DNA of 64,000 bases from Candidatus Dormiibacterota bacterium (lineage in GTDB: Bacteria; Acidobacteriota; Polarisedimenticolia; Gp22-AA2), in NCBI GenBank assembly GCA_035635555.1, contig DASQAT010000041.1, positions 62,001 to 126,000 of the forward strand, given 5' to 3'. The notes under the pieces were generated by a model. It saw nothing but the letters and a program-made list of their open reading frames with translations, was not told the DNA's origin and searched no databases. The position numbers were made by a program, and so were the translations under genes. Positions 33,338 to 41,980 of the stretch are shown piece after piece. Each line of letters starts with the position of its first letter. The stretch's first letter is position 1.

Positions 33338-34915
33338 CTATCCCCCGATCTTCCCGCGGTTGTACATCCGATCGATGATGACCAGGTCGCGCTTGAGCTG
33401 CTTGAGCTGCTCGGTGCGGCGCGCGCCGATGATGGAATGGTTCTGCGTGTTCAGCGTGATCCCACGGTCGATGGTGGTGTAGTTGTGCGTGACCTGCTGG
33501 GCCATCGCCGCGGGCAGCTCGCGCGAGAACGTTCCTCCAAAGTGCCGGGCGAAGTCCTCGGCCGACTTCCGGCCCATCTTCGCCGCGACCCGATCCGCGA
33601 AGGGGTCATCGAACCCAGCGCCGGCGCTCTCGATCGCCTTCACGTTCGCAAGACCGGTGGCCACGGCCAGGGCGGCGAACGGGATCGTCCAGGGCGGCCC
33701 GGGATACTGATTCAGCGCCTTGTCCGCCGCGGCGTAGGTATCGATCAGGGCGGCTGCGATGTTGATCGCCTTGTTCTTCGTGAACAGACCGGCAAAGACG
33801 GCGGCGGCCTGGACCCCGGAGGCGATCGAGTCTTCGTGAAACTGGCGCTCCGCGTTCGCCCTCTCGCGGAGCATCTTCCGTTCCGCGACGGCCTGCCTGG
33901 CTTCCTGCAGCGCGGCTTTCCCCGATGCCATCGTGCTCTTGTGGACGGCCTCTTCGGCTTCCTTCGCGCCCTTGACCGCCATCTTGCCGCGCTCACCCTC
34001 AGCGGTGGTGAGATCGGTCAGGAACTGCTCTTCCTTGAAGTGCTGCTCGTCCGACCTGCGGAAGGCTGCGTCCATTTCCCGCTGTAACTTGATCAGGTCC
34101 TCGGTCGCCTGCTTGCGGTCCTTGGTTGATTGCGTGACCTTGTCGGTCTGCGTTCTCCGCATATCCTCAACGATGATGCCCTTCTCCTCGGCGGCGAGTT
34201 GTTCAGTCAGGACGGCGCTCAGTCGATTGATCTCGTCGAGCGTCGCCGCCGCTTCATCCCGCAACTTCTGGACGCGGCTTGCTGTGGCACTGCCCGGCGC
34301 GGCCGTCTTCAGGAGCTTGTCGAAGTAGGCGATCTTGTCGGTCAAATCGCCCCACTTTTGTTCGAGGACGATCACCTTGCCGGTGTTCTCGCCGATCTCC
34401 CTCGATTGTTGTTTCAGGGCTTCAGAACGGACGGCTTTGACCTGTTCAGCGAGGGCCGTGTTGACGTTGCCGATCTTCTTGGCCAGCTCCTCGAGCTGGG
34501 GAAGCTGCGTGATGATCGATTGTGTCAGCTCGTCCTGTTTCTTTTTCGCCTCGGCGCTTTCCTTTGAATACTCGCTGATTTTAGGGATGACGGTGACGGC
34601 GAAGAGCCCCCCCAGCGCCAGGAGCAGGTTGACCACCAGGCCCATGCCGCCGGTCATGAGTGCGAAGCCCTCTGCCGCGACCCGGCCCGCAGCACCGGCG
34701 CCTTGCATCACGCCGATGCCCTGGAGCAGCTCGGCGGTAAAGACCTTGATCTCGCGCCTGGAGATCTCCTGATTGATCGCCTTAAAGCCCGGCGCCGCAT
34801 CGTCAGTGGCGCCCTTCATCTTCTTGAGGGCGAGCTGCGCCTCCTCGAAGCCCTTGGAGTCCAGCAGGGCCTTGATGACTACCTTAAGATCAGCGTCACC
34901 ATCGGACGTGGGCAT
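33338..34915 (-). CDS. Phage tail tape-measure-like protein
   Basis: A 525-residue protein, short for a tape measure. The N-terminal part is helical, with one hydrophobic stretch near residues 85-110 (GFALMTGGMGLVVNLLLALGGLFAVTVIP). A long coiled-coil region rich in Lys, Glu and Gln spans about 115-350. The C-terminal block NKAINIAAALIDTYAAADKAL plus FAALAVATGLANVKAIESA is characteristic of tape-measure C-termini. In tailed phages this protein sets tail length. Start ATG at 34915 follows GAGAGGTGAGCTC. The other tail genes expected beside it are missing apart from a gp10-like gene. Confidence 0.8.
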   Translation of the reverse strand: MPTSDGDADLKVVIKALLDSKGFEEAQLALKKMKGATDDAAPGFKAINQEISRREIKVFTAELLQGIGVMQGAGAAGRVAAEGFALMTGGMGLVVNLLLALGGLFAVTVIPKISEYSKESAEAKKKQDELTQSIITQLPQLEELAKKIGNVNTALAEQVKAVRSEALKQQSREIGENTGKVIVLEQKWGDLTDKIAYFDKLLKTAAPGSATASRVQKLRDEAAATLDEINRLSAVLTEQLAAEEKGIIVEDMRRTQTDKVTQSTKDRKQATEDLIKLQREMDAAFRRSDEQHFKEEQFLTDLTTAEGERGKMAVKGAKEAEEAVHKSTMASGKAALQEARQAVAERKMLRERANAERQFHEDSIASGVQAAAVFAGLFTKNKAINIAAALIDTYAAADKALNQYPGPPWTIPFAALAVATGLANVKAIESAGAGFDDPFADRVAAKMGRKSAEDFARHFGGTFSRELPAAMAQQVTHNYTTIDRGITLNTQNHSIIGARRTEQLKQLKRDLVIIDRMYNRGKIGG

Positions 34916-34955
34916 GAGCTCACCTCTCTTGCAGATTCGCCATGTTAATCTCGGT

Positions 34956-35567
34956 TCAGATTTTTCCTTTTGCTCGCAGCGCCTCGATGATGCGAGTCCT
35001 GATCATCGGCCCGACCCGGTCCCGTTCGGCATCGAAGGACGGCCGCAGGTAGGGATACGCCTGCTGATAGCGGGCGCGGACGCGCTTGACGAAGATCCAC
35101 TCGCTCTGGCCCGTCTTGCGGCTGGTCTTCTGCGCCGCATTGACGGCCGCCCGGATGGTGCCACCGCTCGCCAGGACCGCCCGGTAGCTCCCGCCGGAAA
35201 CGCCCTGGGTGTTCGGGAACATCAGGGCCTTCCCCTTCCGCGGGACGATCTCCGGAATCGGGCCGCCCTTCTCGAGGATGGCCGCATAGCCGGTCTTGTA
35301 GGGCATGGTAGAGCCGACGATCCCGCGGATGAATTTACCTTCGCGCTTGACGTCGCTGGTGATGGATCCGGCAAGTCCCGCGGCGCCGCGCCGTTGCATC
35401 GGATGAGGGCCGGCGTACAGTCTTACCTTCACTCGTGCCAGGATCGTGAGTGTGGCATCGCGCATCCCCTTTTCAATACCGTCGAGGACGATCGACTCGT
35501 TCCTTTTCAACATCGCCAGCGCGGCGTCGGTGCCCTCGAGGACGATACGGATGACGGTCTCTCCCAT
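34956..35567 (-). CDS. HK97 gp10-like minor tail / head-tail protein
   Basis: A 203-residue protein with the layout of the gp10-like family: VIRIVLEGTDAALAMLKRN at the start, IVGSTMPYKTGYAAILEKGG (the conserved A..lE.G segment), then IPEIVPRKGKALMFPNT and a final RYQQAYPYLRPSFDAERDRV. Family members act at the head-tail joint or tail completion. It lies 8 nt after the 125-residue gene and 40 nt before the tape-measure gene, the expected relative order. The neighbouring connector genes are absent. Confidence 0.7.
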   Translation of the reverse strand: MGETVIRIVLEGTDAALAMLKRNESIVLDGIEKGMRDATLTILARVKVRLYAGPHPMQRRGAAGLAGSITSDVKREGKFIRGIVGSTMPYKTGYAAILEKGGPIPEIVPRKGKALMFPNTQGVSGGSYRAVLASGGTIRAAVNAAQKTSRKTGQSEWIFVKRVRARYQQAYPYLRPSFDAERDRVGPMIRTRIIEALRAKGKI

Positions 35568-35574
35568 GATCGAC

Positions 35575-35952
35575 CTACGCCAGGCCCGCGACGATGGCCG
35601 CGACGAGCTCGGCTTTCGCCCGGCCGAACGCGGTATTGAAGTCGCCCCCTTCCAGGCGGTGCACGTCCGTGCGCCTCCGCAGCTCCGCGAACAGGTCGGC
35701 GTGCGGGCGGTGGTACAGCTGCTCCATGACCTGCGCCGCCGCCGCGATCGTGATCGCTTCGACCACGGGGTCGCTCGCCGGGATTGGACGCGGAGGGTTC
35801 AGACTGATCGCGCTCGGCTGGCCCGGGCTGTTGCCCCGCGGTGGATCCGGCGTGCGGGCCGCGGTCACGCTCGGGCGCTTGATTGCCTCGATCCGGGCAC
35901 TGATGCCGTCGAGGGCGGACCGGATTTCCTGAAGTTCCTGACTTCGGTTCAT
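35575..35952 (-). CDS. Unknown phage protein
   Basis: A 125-residue protein with a short helical N-terminus, a Pro-rich middle (TPDPPRGNSPGQPSAISLNPP) and an Ala-rich helical second half. No family was recognised. It lies between the coiled-coil protein and the gp10-like gene with short gaps (26 and 7 nt) on the same strand, a position where capsid or connector genes would usually stand. Length and composition do not match those classes. Confidence 0.55.
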   Translation of the reverse strand: MNRSQELQEIRSALDGISARIEAIKRPSVTAARTPDPPRGNSPGQPSAISLNPPRPIPASDPVVEAITIAAAAQVMEQLYHRPHADLFAELRRRTDVHRLEGGDFNTAFGRAKAELVAAIVAGLA

Positions 35953-35978
35953 GGAACTGCTCCTTCCTGGCGCGCGTG

Positions 35979-36620
35979 TTATCGCGCGGTGATGTGAAAC
36001 CGCTCGTCCAGATTCCGATCGCCCTCCGGCTCGAAGCCCGCCAGGACGAACCTGATGTAGGTCTCGACGGTCCGGAAGCTCAGGCCTCCGGCGTCCTTGC
36101 CAGCGGTGCGGCGCACGAGCTCCGGCATGGGGATCGCCTGAACCGGACTCGCGAGGGGAAATTCCTCGCGCAGCCGAGCCGCCAGGCGCTTCCGCCTGAT
36201 GAGCGTGTCGCCGACGCCCTGGAGGGTCCGGATGAACTCCGGGACGAGGGCTTCCGCCTCGGCGCGCAGGGGCGCGGCCGCCGCCTCCTGGTCGCGTCGG
36301 GCCTGGTCGCTCTCCTCGCCGGCGACGAAGGACTCGAGGTCGGCGAGCTCGGCGCGCAGACTCTTGACCGCGTCGTCGAGGTGTGCTGTCTCGCGGCGGT
36401 GCTCCTCGAGGGCGCGCTCGGCAATTCGAACGTCGGTGCGCTTCGCGCTGCCTTCGCGGTGCCGGCCCCGGACGTCCTCGAGCGCCGCGAGAAGCTGCGC
36501 GTCACGGTCGGCGGCGGCGCGGACCTCGTCCTGCAGGTCGGCCGCGCGCTTCTCGATCGCCGCGATCCGGGTCTTCGCCTCGGGGACGGTTCGGGTCTTC
36601 CTCGCTGTCGCTGTGGTCAT
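35979..36620 (-). CDS. Coiled-coil phage protein, unknown
   Basis: A 213-residue protein. Residues 10-140 are a nearly continuous predicted coiled coil rich in Ala, Arg, Glu and Asp (RIAAIEKRAADLQDEVRAAA, then LDDAVKSLRAELADLESF). The remainder is globular, ending DERFHITAR. It starts 11 nt after the terminase large subunit, the place normally held by the portal gene. A scaffold-like role is possible, but there is no capsid gene for it to serve, and I make no assignment. Confidence 0.6.
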   Translation of the reverse strand: MTTATARKTRTVPEAKTRIAAIEKRAADLQDEVRAAADRDAQLLAALEDVRGRHREGSAKRTDVRIAERALEEHRRETAHLDDAVKSLRAELADLESFVAGEESDQARRDQEAAAAPLRAEAEALVPEFIRTLQGVGDTLIRRKRLAARLREEFPLASPVQAIPMPELVRRTAGKDAGGLSFRTVETYIRFVLAGFEPEGDRNLDERFHITAR

Positions 36621-36631
36621 CGGTTTCCTTT

Positions 36632-38227
36632 TCAGGCTCGCCGGACGGCGCCGGCGGCCGCGAAAATGACGCGTTGGTGTTCGGTCGGTTGACGGACTTT
36701 GTCAGGTGAGGTGAGCGGCACGACCCGGATCGCCTCGCGCTTCTCCTGTCCTGGCGGGGGGAGCTCGCCGCGCTCCATCGCGTGCAGCCGTTCGAGCTGT
36801 CTGGCGAGCATCGCGAGGTAGGCGTCGGCGCCGCGGCCGCCGTAGAGCTCGTGCACGGCTAGCGCCAGGGCGCAGGCGCGATCGTCATGCAGACGTCCGG
36901 GCGCCGCGATGCGCTCGCCGCCGCCGGCCAGCCGCGTCACCTCGAGCAGCTTCAACTCGCGGCTCTGCTCGACGTCGTCCAGGAGCGCGATGCGCCGGCC
37001 GATGACGACCTCGCGGAGCGCCTTGAAGCCGAGGGTCTTCGGCGACCCGGGCCCCGAGGTGAACGGCCGTTCCTCGAGGTGGATCCCGGCGCGGGTGAAG
37101 TGGGCCTTCGTCACCTCGGAGCCGAACTGATCCGCGACGAGCCCCGTCAGCCCGAACAGGCGCAACTCGGACGCGATGTCCGTCACGACCTGGTCGACGC
37201 TCGACCCCGGCCGCCAGGACCGGACGACGAATTGCGCGAGCTGGTCCTCCCTCCGGCCGAGGACCGTGAACGCCCACGGGTCGTTGCGCAGCCCGGACGG
37301 GTCGGTCGCGGCGACGTACCGGAACCCCGCCTCGGGCTCGCGGCGGGTGACCCGCGACTCGATGACCTTCTCCAGGTCTGCCGCCTCGAGGAAGGCCCCG
37401 GCGTTCTCCATGAACTCCGCGCCCAACTCGGCCGCCGCCATCACGGGGTCGTCGGCGAACTCGTCCGCCAGCGCCGCCGCGGACTTGTCGGGGCGCATCA
37501 GCGCAGTAGGCGCCTGGAGAACGAGCGTGCGCTCCGACCGTCCAAACTCCAGCTTGTGCAGGTCGTACAGGAGCCCCGTCTTCCTCCAGGGGGTTGAGAT
37601 CAGCACGATTTGACCGTCCGGAAGGACACGAACGCGAAACCCACGCAGGACGTCCCGGTCGTTGACGCGGTAATCGGCGTCCATGAAGAACGCCGTTTCT
37701 TCCATCACGACACGGTAGAAGCGTCGACCGCGGGGCGCGCGACCGCCCACCGTTGCAGGGAGGACGCCAATCTCCGTACCGCGCGTGAACCTGATCGAGT
37801 CCGTCGTTTCGCTCTCGACCTCGGCCGCGATGATGGGCGACGCTGAGATGGCGCCGCGAATGTACGACAACGGGATCGACGCCAGACGCGTGTCAGGCGC
37901 CATCAGTAGACCGTGAGCGCGCTGGCCAGGTCGAAGCCCCTTCAGGCTGCAGAAGAGCGCACCATGCAGGAGAGAGCCGCCGGCGATGACCGATTTCCCA
38001 CTGTCGGCTCCGCAGACCCAGGCGACCATTCGCCGGACCCGCCGAAGGTCCTCTCCCCAGGGCCGGCCGAGAGCTGTCTCGATAAAGTCCCGTTGCTCGG
38101 CATTCGCCGGCGGCAGGCCGTCGAAGGAGACACGAATCGCGGCCCGCTGGGCCATCGATGCCTCGGTGAAGGCGTAGAGCTGTGGGTCGATGATGAACTC
38201 CTCGTTGGTGATGTACGGGATGCTCAC
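36632..38227 (-). CDS. Terminase large subunit
   Basis: DNA-packaging motor of 531 residues. The ATPase half has a Walker A variant, VCGADSGKSVIAGG near residue 72, and a Walker B-like VVMEETAFFMDA near 173, with the coupling motif LISTPW following. The nuclease half has Asp residues in AATDPSGLRNDPWA near 310, GLVADQFGSEV near 365 and LHDDRACALALAVHE near 445, as expected for an RNase H-like fold. The GTG start overlaps the small-subunit stop by 4 nt. Its presence without portal or capsid genes is a hallmark of satellites or reduced prophages. Confidence 0.85.
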   Translation of the reverse strand: MSIPYITNEEFIIDPQLYAFTEASMAQRAAIRVSFDGLPPANAEQRDFIETALGRPWGEDLRRVRRMVAWVCGADSGKSVIAGGSLLHGALFCSLKGLRPGQRAHGLLMAPDTRLASIPLSYIRGAISASPIIAAEVESETTDSIRFTRGTEIGVLPATVGGRAPRGRRFYRVVMEETAFFMDADYRVNDRDVLRGFRVRVLPDGQIVLISTPWRKTGLLYDLHKLEFGRSERTLVLQAPTALMRPDKSAAALADEFADDPVMAAAELGAEFMENAGAFLEAADLEKVIESRVTRREPEAGFRYVAATDPSGLRNDPWAFTVLGRREDQLAQFVVRSWRPGSSVDQVVTDIASELRLFGLTGLVADQFGSEVTKAHFTRAGIHLEERPFTSGPGSPKTLGFKALREVVIGRRIALLDDVEQSRELKLLEVTRLAGGGERIAAPGRLHDDRACALALAVHELYGGRGADAYLAMLARQLERLHAMERGELPPPGQEKREAIRVVPLTSPDKVRQPTEHQRVIFAAAGAVRRA

Positions 38228-38814
38228 GGCTTCACCTCAGACGGCCGCGCGTTGCTTCGCGTCGTGGGCCCCGTTGCGCGATCGGGCGCAGGCGAGACCG
38301 ATGGTGCCGACGCGGTCGCGTTCGCGTCTCCTGAGGCTGCTGAGCCCCCCTGACGCTCTGCCAGGTAGTCCCCGAGCGACGGCACGCGACGCGCTAGGCG
38401 GTCGAGCCCCACGTCCTTGTAGCGCCGCGCCGCCAAATCCATGAACGTCGCGATGACGTGCACGGCCTCGTATCTCGAGGGGTGCGGTACGTGTCCGGCC
38501 GCCCGGCTCTGTTTCATCTTGTCCACGACCTCAGCAAGCAGGGCGAGCACGAATCCGTCCGCGGCGAGCCCAATGCTGAGGACTCTCCGACGCAACTCGG
38601 AGACGGTCTCCGCACCCCCGAGGTCGGCGAGCGCCCGAGCCTCCAGGTCCTTGAGGCCCGCGCACAGATAGTCGAGCTCCGCCAGGCCCACCGCACGACG
38701 GTCCCCGACGGCTGCCAGTGCTCCGGCCTCGTGCGGTCCGCGCGGGTAACGTCGACCGTGACCCGATTTGGGGGCCTTCCGAGAGCGTTCTGCGGCCTTC
38801 TTCGCCGTGGTCAT
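38224..38814 (-). CDS. Probable terminase small subunit
   Basis: A 196-residue basic and helical protein immediately upstream of, and overlapping by 4 nt, the large subunit. The basic N-terminus (KKAAERSRKAPKSGHGRR) could bind DNA, helical segments span about 40-150 and the tail is low-complexity Ala/Ser/Pro. No clear helix-turn-helix family signature was recognised, so the call rests on position, size and coupling. Confidence 0.6.
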   Translation of the reverse strand: MTTAKKAAERSRKAPKSGHGRRYPRGPHEAGALAAVGDRRAVGLAELDYLCAGLKDLEARALADLGGAETVSELRRRVLSIGLAADGFVLALLAEVVDKMKQSRAAGHVPHPSRYEAVHVIATFMDLAARRYKDVGLDRLARRVPSLGDYLAERQGGSAASGDANATASAPSVSPAPDRATGPTTRSNARPSEVKP

Positions 38815-38952
38815 TCCGTGGACACCTGTCTCCGCAAGTCGCTACAGGGCGTGGGTTTCAGGAGCGCGCGAGGACTCGGCGTCCTTTGCACGCCCCCGCG
38901 CGCCCCCGGCGAGGACGATAGCTGCCTGCGCGCTCGGACGCTGCGGCCCCGC

Positions 38953-39558
38953 TCAGTGCACATCCGCCCCTCCTGGTTCTGGCAGTGCATCAAGCCCCGC
39001 GGTCTGTCGTCGTCGCTCTTCGGCGATGAGGCGTCGGCCCTCTTCCTCGTCCCTCCGGTACTTCTCCTGCTGTCTCTCGAAGGGGGTTTTTCTTGCTCTT
39101 CCGGCAGACCCCTGTAGTTCTTCTTCTGATCTTGCTGTGGTGTCCAACAGACGGTCTGCGGTGGTGTCTGTTGTGGTGTCGGCTACTGTCTCGCCTGCAA
39201 CGGCGTACAACGCCCACCGCTCAAGCGTTACGACGATGCCGGTGTAGTGCGGAGCCCCTGTCGGCGTCCATGCAGCCTCACCGGCATTTCTCAGGAACTC
39301 CGCTGCCCACCGGCATTTCGCGAGGGTGGGAGTCTTGCGCTTCCGGTTCTCGGTCCAGGCCATCTGTTCGGCGAGAGATTTCCACGACGTCACGAGCTGT
39401 CCGGGAGCGAGATTCAGGTCCGTTTCTGTCGTGCGCGGGGCGTAGGCGGCCAGGCTCATCAGGAGCATCCAGAAGTCGCGCGTGAAGGGATCGGCCTCCT
39501 TGAACCAGGGCGCGTCGCGGACGGCACGCGGCACGGCAACCCAGCCGGTGCGGCTCAC
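38953..39558 (-). CDS. Phage replication initiation-like (winged-helix) protein
   Basis: A 201-residue protein from the GTG at 39558, overlapping the helicase stop (GTGA). The pattern is that of phage replisome organisers: GWVAVPRAVRDAPWFKEADP, DFWMLLMSLAAYAP, LAPGQLVTSWKSLAEQMAW (helix-turn-helix), then YTGIVVTLERWALY. The C-terminal third is charged and disordered-looking, with a DTTTDTTADRLLDTT stretch. Partners of this type bind an origin and recruit helicase, and the adjacent DnaB-like gene fits. The longer in-frame open stretch upstream is an overlap with the helicase gene. Confidence 0.72.
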   Translation of the reverse strand: MSRTGWVAVPRAVRDAPWFKEADPFTRDFWMLLMSLAAYAPRTTETDLNLAPGQLVTSWKSLAEQMAWTENRKRKTPTLAKCRWAAEFLRNAGEAAWTPTGAPHYTGIVVTLERWALYAVAGETVADTTTDTTADRLLDTTARSEEELQGSAGRARKTPFERQQEKYRRDEEEGRRLIAEERRRQTAGLDALPEPGGADVH

Positions 39559-40946
39559 GAGCCCTCCGTCCCGTCGCTGATGCGCAGGGTCTCTACGTCC
39601 AGGTGCATGCAGAAGCTCGGCAGGGGGCCGCGGCGGTTCTTCACGAGCCGGCCCCAGAGCTGGCCGCGGGACCGGTGCTTCTCGAGCGGGCCGGTGGTCG
39701 AGGAGAGTTCTGGCCTCCACAGGGTCAACATGAAGTCCGCCGCCTCCTCCACCTGGCCCGAGTCGCGCGCGGCGTCGAGCCCCAGCTCCTTGGCGCCCTC
39801 GCTCTTCTCCTGGTCCTGGTCGCGGCCGGCCTGCGAGATGAGAACGACCGCGCACTCATGGCGCTTCGCGAACGACTTCACGTCGACGGCCGCCTCGGAA
39901 ACGCGCTGGTAGAGGGGCAGGTTCTTCGCCCCCGAGCTCAGGAGCCCGAGGTAATCGATCGCGACCAGGCGAGGGGGACGCTCGAGCTTTGCCGACGCCT
40001 GCAGCATTGAGGAGTCGAGCTCCGAGATCCCGCTCTTGCCGCGGTCGACGACGATGATGTTGACCGCCATGCCGTTGAGCGCGGCACGCTGTGATGCAGT
40101 CAGGGCGGACCAGCCGGCGGCGCCCAGACGCTCCACGAGCGCGCGCGACAGTCCGAGCCGTTGCTGGACAAGGCGCTCGAACGCCTGGGTGCGTGGCATC
40201 TCGAGGGAGAAGAAGACGCAGGGCTCGCCCTCGATCGCTGCGTTGTGGAGGATCTGACTCGCGATGGCGCTCCCGCCGACCTGCGGGCGTTTGACGATGG
40301 TAAGCACCTCGCCCGGGCGCATACCATCGGTCGCCTCATCGAGCGGCCGAATCCGGGTCCAGACCTTCTGGCCACGACCGCGCGTGACGTTCGCCGAGTA
40401 GTCGCTCATCAGCTCGTGCGTGCTGGCGCACCCCTTCCGCGCCTCGGGATCTACGGCGATCGTCTGCCGGTAGAGATCGCTTCCTGCCTCGAGGAGGGCC
40501 GATGTCTCATGTCCGTTCGTGCACGCGCCGGCGAGACAAAGCGCACCCTCCATGATCCCGCGCCGCACCGCCTTGTCCTTCACGATCCGTGCGTAGTGCT
40601 GCACGTTTGAAGACTTCGGAACGCCGTCGACGAGCGACGCGATGAAAGCGGGCCCGCCGACGGTCTCGAGCTGACCGGCGCCCGCGAGCCTCTCCTTCAG
40701 CATCACGAGATCGATCTCCCTCGACACGTTCGATACGGCGACCATCGCTTCCCAGATCAGGCGGTGGTTCGGGATGAAGAAGTCATCGGCCGAGAGGAGC
40801 TGCCGCGCGCCGGCGAGCACGGAAACGGGATTCAGGCCGGCGAGGATGCCGCCAAGGACGGAGGCCTCCGCCTCCCTTGAGTGGGGGACCCGCTCCTCGA
40901 GTTCGGCGACGGTCGGCGTGCTCTTCTGGCCCTTCCTCACCGGCAC
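39555..40946 (-). CDS. DnaB-like replicative helicase with degenerate Walker A
   Basis: A 463-residue DnaB-family protein from the GTG at 40946 (VPVRKGQKSTPTVAELEERVP). The N-terminal DnaB domain is HSREAEASVLGGIL followed by LSADDFFIPNHRLIWEAM. In the RecA-like domain the Walker A position reads VKRPQVGGSAIA near residues 217-228: the consensus Lys is Gly225 and the first Gly is Lys. Walker B VAIDYLGLLSSG and the later ISQAGRD and GQVEEAADFMLTLWRP blocks are conserved. As written it should not hydrolyse ATP normally. The start overlaps the zinc-motif gene by 10 nt. An upstream ATG at 41048 would run through that gene and is less likely. Confidence 0.85.
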   Translation of the reverse strand: MPVRKGQKSTPTVAELEERVPHSREAEASVLGGILAGLNPVSVLAGARQLLSADDFFIPNHRLIWEAMVAVSNVSREIDLVMLKERLAGAGQLETVGGPAFIASLVDGVPKSSNVQHYARIVKDKAVRRGIMEGALCLAGACTNGHETSALLEAGSDLYRQTIAVDPEARKGCASTHELMSDYSANVTRGRGQKVWTRIRPLDEATDGMRPGEVLTIVKRPQVGGSAIASQILHNAAIEGEPCVFFSLEMPRTQAFERLVQQRLGLSRALVERLGAAGWSALTASQRAALNGMAVNIIVVDRGKSGISELDSSMLQASAKLERPPRLVAIDYLGLLSSGAKNLPLYQRVSEAAVDVKSFAKRHECAVVLISQAGRDQDQEKSEGAKELGLDAARDSGQVEEAADFMLTLWRPELSSTTGPLEKHRSRGQLWGRLVKNRRGPLPSFCMHLDVETLRISDGTEGS

Positions 40947-41119
40947 GTTGTGAGCTCCAGTTCGTGGTGATGCTGCGAGCACGCGCCGCGGCCGGCGAGA
41001 TAGAAGATCGGCGTTCCGTCGCAACCAGGGTGACTGCAGCTGTCGCACCCGGGCTGCGCGACCAGCGCAACCTGTTCCTGGTCGGATGGCATGGCGATCG
41101 TTTTCTTTTCTACTGGCAC
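40937..41119 (-). CDS. Small Cys/His protein, putative zinc-binding
   Basis: A 60-residue protein carrying CDSCSHPGCDG and, 11 residues later, CSQHHHELE. The spaced Cys and His suggest a single zinc site. The gene overlaps its neighbours by 10 nt at both ends (41110-41119 and 40937-40946), so it is embedded in a coupled chain: DnaB-N protein, this protein, helicase, initiator. A helicase-loading accessory role is an inference from position. No family was recognised. Confidence 0.6.
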   Translation of the reverse strand: MPVEKKTIAMPSDQEQVALVAQPGCDSCSHPGCDGTPIFYLAGRGACSQHHHELELTTCR

Positions 41120-41364
41120 GTCGACCTCGGCCGCTTCAGAAACTCGGTGATGCTCGACCGCGTGAACGGGAGCCCCAGTTCATCCATCTCCAGAAGCACA
41201 CTGAAAAACTCCCTGTGAACGACGAGGGCGAAGTCTTCGACCCTGACAATTCGACGCGCTCTTTCGAGGCCCTCGCGCCCTCGGCTGATGATCGATTTGA
41301 GAAGCGCCCGCTCAGCTTCCGCGGTTGACAGCCGGTGGATCTCGTCGTAGTGTTCGGTCTCCAC
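41110..41364 (-). CDS. Stand-alone DnaB N-terminal-like domain
   Basis: An 84-residue protein, GTG start at 41364 with GGAGG ten bases upstream. The stretch TAEAERALLKSIISRG, then RIVRVEDFALVVHREFFSVL and LPFTRSSITEFLKR, follows the DnaB N-terminal pattern (EaEravLg...peDFy...Hr.If...G.piD...v.e.L) and parallels the same region of the helicase two genes downstream. No RecA domain is attached. In DnaB this domain forms the collar that binds primase and loaders; a free copy could modulate helicase or primase recruitment. It could alternatively be a relic of a duplicated helicase. Confidence 0.7.
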   Translation of the reverse strand: METEHYDEIHRLSTAEAERALLKSIISRGREGLERARRIVRVEDFALVVHREFFSVLLEMDELGLPFTRSSITEFLKRPRSTCQ

Positions 41365-41408
41365 GGTTCCGCACCTCCCGGCCGCGCTCGAACGCGGCCG
41401 TATTTATT

Positions 41409-41690
41409 TCATCGTCGCGCCAACCACCGGTCACACGCGGCCGGGTCAAATCGAAGATTTCGTTTCGGTCGCCGCCCGGGACGGTGGATCGCAAGGTCGA
41501 GGCACGGCATACCCTCGGCGACGAGGCGTTCGATCGTCGCGGGACTGGCCGCGTATCGCGCGGCGACCTCGCGGATGGTGAGGAGGCGCCCGTCCTCCAC
41601 GATCCCGATCCGATCTCCCGGAGGCACGGCCCTGCTGCCATCGAGGATCCGTGCGATGGTGGGCTCGACCGAACGCCGCGCGCGGATCAT
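41409..41690 (-). CDS. Excisionase/AlpA-like helix-turn-helix protein
   Basis: A 93-residue DNA-binding protein from the ATG at 41690. LLTIREVAARYAASPATIERLVAEG is a MerR/excisionase-type helix-turn-helix near residue 38, followed by a wing and the typical end RFDPAACDRWLARR. Such proteins control excision (Xis) or transcription of mobile elements. The start overlaps the upstream stop by 4 nt. It is a good candidate for the directionality factor of the attL-proximal integrase, although it is far from that gene. Confidence 0.7.
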   Translation of the reverse strand: MIRARRSVEPTIARILDGSRAVPPGDRIGIVEDGRLLTIREVAARYAASPATIERLVAEGMPCLDLAIHRPGRRPKRNLRFDPAACDRWLARR

Positions 41691-41980
41691 CGGACACCCT
41701 CGCCGGCGCCGCGCCGACGTGTGACCATGTCCTCGCCCCAGTCCGTCAAGAAACGGGCTGCCTCGAGAGCGACCGATGCGCGGATCGACCAGGCCTGTTC
41801 GATCGCAAGGCGCTCGACAGACGATCGGATGATGCGGGCGTTCGCAAGAATCGCGAGAGCGTTCTCGAGCGAGCCGCCACGAGGTCGGAGGCATTCCCGC
41901 GGTCCGAGAGGGACGGGGGCCGGACAGAAACTTGCGAGGCAGAGATCGACCTCGGCGGCGGAGACGCGGCGCCGGCTCAC
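41687..41980 (-). CDS. Unknown small phage protein
   Basis: A 97-residue protein with a GTG start at 41980 overlapping the XRE stop (GTGA) and a 4-nt overlap with the HTH gene. A helical block, LENALAILANARIIRSSVERLAIEQAW, fills the middle. No family was recognised; coupling on both sides supports expression. Confidence 0.55.
   Translation of the reverse strand: MSRRRVSAAEVDLCLASFCPAPVPLGPRECLRPRGGSLENALAILANARIIRSSVERLAIEQAWSIRASVALEAARFLTDWGEDMVTRRRGAGEGVR

Noticed and set aside
41312-41641. Minus-strand 109-codon frame
   Set aside because: It lies in a different frame over the HTH gene and the start of the DnaB-N gene, both of which have domain signatures and coupled starts.
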